Positions 22,231-24,514 of a DNA stretch of 24,514 bases are shown piece by piece. The stretch is from a virus. The notes beneath the pieces are model-generated. The model saw only the letters and a program-made list of their open reading frames with translations. It was not told where the DNA came from and did not search any database. The stretch lies in IMG/VR virus record IMGVR_UViG_3300047317_000082, positions 1 to 24,514 of that record; one strand, 5' to 3'. Each line of letters begins with the position of its first letter. Position 1 is the stretch's first letter. The translations under genes and the position numbers were made by a program.

Positions 22231-22586
22231 GGCTTGACGAACTCAATCGTGTGGTTGTGGCTGATCGGGCCACCATCCTTTCCGGAAAGCTCGTGATCGA
22301 CCTTGTCGCGCCAGTTGTCTTTCTGGCGGTTCTTGAGCCAGAAGATCTGCGCGGTGACGTTGCCGGCCAGCGCGTTCTTGAACAGCGCGCCGACGACCTG
22401 GGCGTCAGCTGCCTCCTTGCTCTGGAGCGCCGCCGCGAACTTCGGATAGACCTTCTTCCACTCGCTGATCACGGAGCGCGAGACGCCGAAGAATCGAGCG
22501 AGATCCGGATCAGTCGCGCCGAGCAGGCAATAGTTCTTCGCGAGCTCGGCGAACTCAGCGCGGTATTTCGAGGGACGTCCAGCCAT
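22227..22586 (-). CDS. terS: Terminase small subunit
   Basis: This encodes 119 residues from the ATG at 22586 (MAGRPSKYRAEFAELAKNYC); the frame extends upstream to 22655 but that part overlaps the preceding gene. A helix-turn-helix is visible at about 25-45 (DPDLARFFGVSRSVISEWKK). It is followed by YPKFAAALQSKEAADAQVVG and GNVTAQIFWLKNRQKDNWRD, the typical body of small terminase subunits. It recognises the packaging site and regulates the large subunit, whose start overlaps its stop. Confidence 0.88.
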   Translation of the reverse strand: MAGRPSKYRAEFAELAKNYCLLGATDPDLARFFGVSRSVISEWKKVYPKFAAALQSKEAADAQVVGALFKNALAGNVTAQIFWLKNRQKDNWRDKVDHELSGKDGGPISHNHTIEFVKP

Positions 22587-22621
22587 GGAGTGGGCGCGGA
22601 TTCCGGTCGAATGGTGAGCCG

Positions 22622-23308
22622 TTACAGGACCGACTTGATATCGGCGACTAGGCACCGGATCTCGTAACCCATGCGACTGAGCATCGAATCTGCCGATCCT
22701 TCGAGCGCGTACGCAAGCGAGTGAATCCGGTCAGCGAACGAATGAGCCGGATGCACGGTTGCGGGTTGGTCCGCCTCGATGCCGACGTCGAGCGGTGCAA
22801 TCTGGACAGACGATGCAGTGGCGCTTGCGGGTCCGCTTGCCGCAGGCGATGCATCGGCGTTTGGGAAGACCGGCGCGCCATCAGCAGGCAATTCCGCCGC
22901 CGTAGACGCGCCAGCAGGCGTCAACTGGCCGTTTCCCGCCTCAGTCTCCGAGGAAATCGAGGGCACCGGTTGCGAGGCAGCACCAGATGCCGACGGCACG
23001 TTTCCCAGATCACCACCAGCGGCAGGAGCATCGCCAGCCATCGACGTTTGGGCGCCATCGGTTGCAGCGCCCACAGCGTTTCCCGACTCACCCGCGCTGA
23101 CCGTAGCCGAAGCATCGGCGGCAGAGGTCACGCCCGGTGATTGCGCGTCCAGCGAGGCACCACCAGCAGCGTTTCCCGTGTCGACCGGCTGCAGCGGCTC
23201 TGTGCTGCTCGGCGCGGCGTCGGTCGGCGGCAGCGCGGAGGCTTCGCCATCGACCGCGAACATGGGAAGGCAGGCGCTCAGGGCGGCGATCAGCAGGGAC
23301 TTGCGCAT
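22622..23308 (-). CDS. Low-complexity protein with signal-like N-terminus, unknown
   Basis: This encodes 228 residues from the ATG at 23308 with GGAGAG upstream. The start MRKSLLIAALSACLPMFAV, then GEASA, has the charges, hydrophobic run and small-residue site of a Sec signal peptide. Residues about 25-185 are Ala/Ser/Gly/Pro-rich with few aromatics and contain degenerate repeats centred on D/E-x-GN (DTGNAAGG, ESGNAVGA, DLGNVPSA, EAGNGQLT). The last about 40 residues (FADRIHSLAYALEGSADSML, then YEIRCLVADI) look like a folded helical domain. It precedes the terminase genes. Residues 16-22 (MFAVDGE) are identical to part of the scaffold N-terminus. An exported or virion-surface role is possible; no family is recognised. 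Confidence 0.6.
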   Translation of the reverse strand: MRKSLLIAALSACLPMFAVDGEASALPPTDAAPSSTEPLQPVDTGNAAGGASLDAQSPGVTSAADASATVSAGESGNAVGAATDGAQTSMAGDAPAAGGDLGNVPSASGAASQPVPSISSETEAGNGQLTPAGASTAAELPADGAPVFPNADASPAASGPASATASSVQIAPLDVGIEADQPATVHPAHSFADRIHSLAYALEGSADSMLSRMGYEIRCLVADIKSVL

Positions 23309-23324
23309 TGCGGCTCTCCAAATG

Positions 23325-23358
23325 AAAAAGCCCGCGAGGCTTGGAGCCTGCGGGCTTT
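23325..23358 (-). terminator. Rho-independent terminator ahead of the packaging genes
   Basis: AAAGCCCGC (23327-23335) pairs with GCGGGCTTT (23350-23358), with an inner GGCT/AGCC stem. Five T follow on the minus strand. It ends the small-gene group upstream and sits only about 17 bases before the ATG at 23308, so it could also shape that gene's leader. Confidence 0.78.
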
Positions 23359-23426
23359 CGGGGATGAATTCGGTTTTCTCTGGGCGCGACCTCTCCCAAC
23401 GGAACGCAGTTTAGGACGAATTAATC

Positions 23427-23450
23427 GGGTTTACAAGGGGATTGTGAAAA
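23427..23450. repeat. 24-bp element, copy 1, with inverted repeat TTTACAA-N5-TTGTGAA
   Basis: This matches copy 2 (23648-23671) at 21 of 24 positions. The centre is an imperfect palindrome, TTTACAA at 23430-23436 and TTGTGAA at 23442-23448. On the minus strand it follows the stop and hairpin of the 58-residue gene. It could be an operator. On the minus strand TTCACA and ATTAAT 17 bases apart also resemble weak promoter boxes. Confidence 0.65.
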
Positions 23451-23466
23451 GCGATTGGTGCTTTTC
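23446..23466 (-). terminator. Weak hairpin overlapping the stop of the 58-residue gene
   Basis: GAAAAGC (23446-23452) pairs with GCTTTTC (23460-23466); the stop codon (23465-23467) lies in the stem. On the minus strand the stem ends in TTTTC. It is A/T-rich and probably a weak terminator or RNA-stabilising end. Confidence 0.4.
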
Positions 23467-23641
23467 ATGGTTTCTTGAAATGGAGCACCGCCAGCAACTG
23501 CTGCTCGGTGAATTCTCCGTCAAGGGTAATCATCGGCTCGCCCTGGCTATCCCAGTGCGGGCAGTCCTTGGAGTCATTCCAATTGATCCACGAGCCTGTC
23601 ATACGGCCCTTGAGAATCGCGCGAGCTTCGTCGTCTGTCAT
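23465..23641 (-). CDS. 58-residue phage protein of unknown function
   Basis: This frame from the ATG at 23641 to the TGA at 23465 encodes 58 residues: MTDDEARAILKGRMTGSWIN, then a segment with DCPHWDSQGEPMITLDGEFT and a final helix EQQLLAVLHFKKP. It is acidic at the start, with two Trp in the middle, and looks like a compact folded protein; similar short proteins exist in Burkholderia phages by recall. No clear Shine-Dalgarno site precedes the ATG. Instead the 24-bp repeat ends seven bases upstream. A second copy of that repeat follows the stop, so the gene is precisely bracketed. Function unknown. Confidence 0.65.
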   Translation of the reverse strand: MTDDEARAILKGRMTGSWINWNDSKDCPHWDSQGEPMITLDGEFTEQQLLAVLHFKKP

Positions 23642-23647
23642 TTTTAT

Positions 23648-23671
23648 GGGCTTACAAGCAGATTGTGAAAA
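23648..23671. repeat. 24-bp element, copy 2, with inverted repeat CTTACAA-N5-TTGTGAA
   Basis: This is the second copy of the element at 23427-23450, differing at three positions. The palindrome is CTTACAA (23651-23657) and TTGTGAA (23663-23669). It fills the space between the 64-residue gene and the start of the 58-residue gene, where a regulator bound to it would affect transcription or translation start. Confidence 0.65.
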
Positions 23672-23686
23672 CGCATCAGATGCGTT
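23670..23686 (-). terminator. Hairpin overlapping the stop of the 64-residue gene
   Basis: AACGCAT (23670-23676) pairs with ATGCGTT (23680-23686) with a 3-base loop. The stop codon at 23676-23678 is inside it, and TTTTC follows on the minus strand. This is the same arrangement as the hairpin at 23446-23466. Confidence 0.45.
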
Positions 23687-23870
23687 CTTTCTTTTCCCAC
23701 AGGTAGTTCTGCATCTGGCGAGCGTCCTCCAACTCTGCCTCCAGAGCAGAGAGACGGCCTGAGTCGTCCTCTACGATTGAATCCATTGCCTTCAGGCGCA
23801 TGAGTTCTGCCTCTAGCAAGAGTCCATAACGCATCAGCTTGTGGGCAATGTCTCGGCTGTTGTAGCTCAT
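23676..23870 (-). CDS. Small coiled-coil phage protein
   Basis: This encodes 64 residues from the ATG at 23870, with a perfect AGGAGG five bases upstream. It is nearly all helix: MSYNSRDIAHKLMRYGLLLE, then a heptad-like run LSALEAELEDARQMQNYLWE ending KKERI. It is a probable dimer-forming small protein of unknown role. A frame to 23874 in another phase is rejected. The downstream hairpin overlaps its stop. Confidence 0.7.
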   Translation of the reverse strand: MSYNSRDIAHKLMRYGLLLEAELMRLKAMDSIVEDDSGRLSALEAELEDARQMQNYLWEKKERI

Positions 23871-23895
23871 TCAATCCTCCTATGCCGGCGTCTGA

Positions 23896-24189
23896 CTAGA
23901 AAACGGCCGATCCTACCAGCGACTCCCAGAACCCGGCGACACCCATCGGATATGTGGGCTGGCCGTAGAGGTAACTGGTCGGCGCCACCGGAATGACCTT
24001 GATGGAATCGCGGGCGCGCCAGTGTGTGATGCGGTCAAGATCGAGGGTGACGTTCTGGGCCGGGTGGGTGCAGTCGAGCGGAATGAAATACGAGCCATCC
24101 GACCAGCCGCGCCGCACGCAGCCATACGCGAACACGTCTATCTCAAGCCACTTGGGCGGCCGACCTTCTTCCCAGTCCGTTTCCATCAT
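23896..24189 (-). CDS. Phage protein of unknown function
   Basis: This encodes 97 residues; the ATG at 24189 overlaps the upstream stop (ATGA), and a second ATG follows at once. The sequence is mixed strand and helix with many aromatics: WLEIDVFAYGCVRRGWSDGS, DLDRITHWRARDSIKVIPVA and YPMGVAGFWESLVGSAVF. The C-terminal 20 residues are moderately hydrophobic. I recognise no family or active site. It belongs to the group of small genes before the packaging module and is co-translated with the Cys-rich gene. Confidence 0.6.
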   Translation of the reverse strand: MMETDWEEGRPPKWLEIDVFAYGCVRRGWSDGSYFIPLDCTHPAQNVTLDLDRITHWRARDSIKVIPVAPTSYLYGQPTYPMGVAGFWESLVGSAVF

Positions 24190-24419
24190 GACAGCCCCGC
24201 ACCCTTCAAATCACCCATTTTTGCTGGGAGTCCGCACTCCGGAGATCCTGCCTTAACGCCACGCCCATACTGCATGTTGTACGCGTCGATCTGAGCCTGA
24301 AAGTTACTTTTCCTGCCGCCGCTTGACGCAAGCTGTGCCTCTGCAAGCCGAACGGGGCAATATCCCTTGACGATTCCGCATTCCTGCGGGGTCTTGCATT
24401 CTGCGCAGATGGTCAGCAT
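24186..24419 (-). CDS. Small cysteine-containing phage protein
   Basis: This encodes 77 residues from the ATG at 24419, overlapping the end of the upstream gene by seven bases. The first 22 residues carry Cys at CAEC, ECG and YCPVRL, a possible zinc site. A polar region with SSGGRKSNFQAQIDAYNMQY follows. The C-terminus has PECGLPAKMGDLKGAG. It may be a small zinc-stabilised protein; no named family. It lies in an overlapping gene string. Confidence 0.6.
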   Translation of the reverse strand: MLTICAECKTPQECGIVKGYCPVRLAEAQLASSGGRKSNFQAQIDAYNMQYGRGVKAGSPECGLPAKMGDLKGAGLS

Positions 24420-24514
24420 GACGGCACCCTTTCAATGAGGTCCCTATCGTACATCATCGGCGCGAGCAGCTTCTTCGCGCGCTCGTACACCACCTCCGGC
24501 TCATCATCCAGCCG
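24413..24514 (-). CDS. C-terminal end of an unrecognised gene, cut by window end
   Basis: The minus-strand frame is open from the window edge to the TGA at 24413-24415. The 33 visible residues include DDEPEVVYERAKKLLAPMMY and end in DLIERVPSC. The stop lies seven bases into the next gene, a typical phage overlap. Too little is visible for any assignment. Confidence 0.55.
   Translation of the reverse strand, partial: RLDDEPEVVYERAKKLLAPMMYDRDLIERVPSC

Noticed and set aside
22779-23414. Plus-strand frame of 211 codons
   Set aside because: It is the antiphase of the low-complexity minus-strand gene at 22622-23308 and runs through a terminator; the minus-strand gene has a good start and ribosome site.

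Overview
The window is a continuous piece of a GC-rich tailed-phage genome, most likely a temperate podovirus-like phage of Burkholderia, Paraburkholderia or a related beta-proteobacterium. The host is inferred from strong G/C preference at third codon positions and from the resemblance, by recall, of several small proteins to Burkholderiales phage families. No tRNA, rRNA, CRISPR array, insertion sequence or host housekeeping gene was seen.

Layout. Positions 1-1281 carry three plus-strand genes: the end of an unrecognised gene, a small winged-helix-like DNA-binding protein, and a PrtN-like small helix-turn-helix protein. The last converges on a tyrosine integrase (2329-1283, minus). Between the integrase start and the lysis genes (2330-2600) lies a gene-free stretch with repeated GTAGCAA boxes, interpreted as the phage attachment site. 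Its position between late genes and integrase suggests a free phage genome rather than an integrated prophage.

From about 24.5 kb down to 2.6 kb almost everything is on the minus strand, in the order of a virion-assembly and lysis operon. It begins with small genes of unknown role (24514-23465), then a low-complexity protein with a signal-like N-terminus. Next come the small terminase, large terminase, P22-like portal, three small genes, scaffold and SU10/DUF5309-type major capsid protein. Then follow a decoration-like protein, an unknown small protein, a head-tail adaptor, tail-fibre-type proteins, a glycine-rich adhesin-like protein, a chaperone-like protein and a P22 gp10-like tail hub/DNA stabilisation protein. 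After these come a small conserved protein, a cupin-SET fusion, three large Ala/Gln-rich proteins that look like DNA-ejection proteins, and a lysis cassette. Most neighbours overlap by ATGA or TGATG, so translation is tightly coupled.

How it works together: TerS/TerL package DNA through the portal into a capsid built on the scaffold. The adaptor and hub close the head, the ejection proteins deliver the genome on infection, and the membrane proteins and muramidase release progeny. Rho-independent terminators at about 23.3, 17.9, 15.9 and 3.9 kb punctuate the operon, which suggests antitermination or stepwise expression. The least expected gene is the cupin-SET fusion (9939-9043), a predicted protein-lysine methyltransferase inside the virion operon. 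A second unusual point is a 24-bp element repeated on both sides of a 58-residue gene near 23.5 kb.
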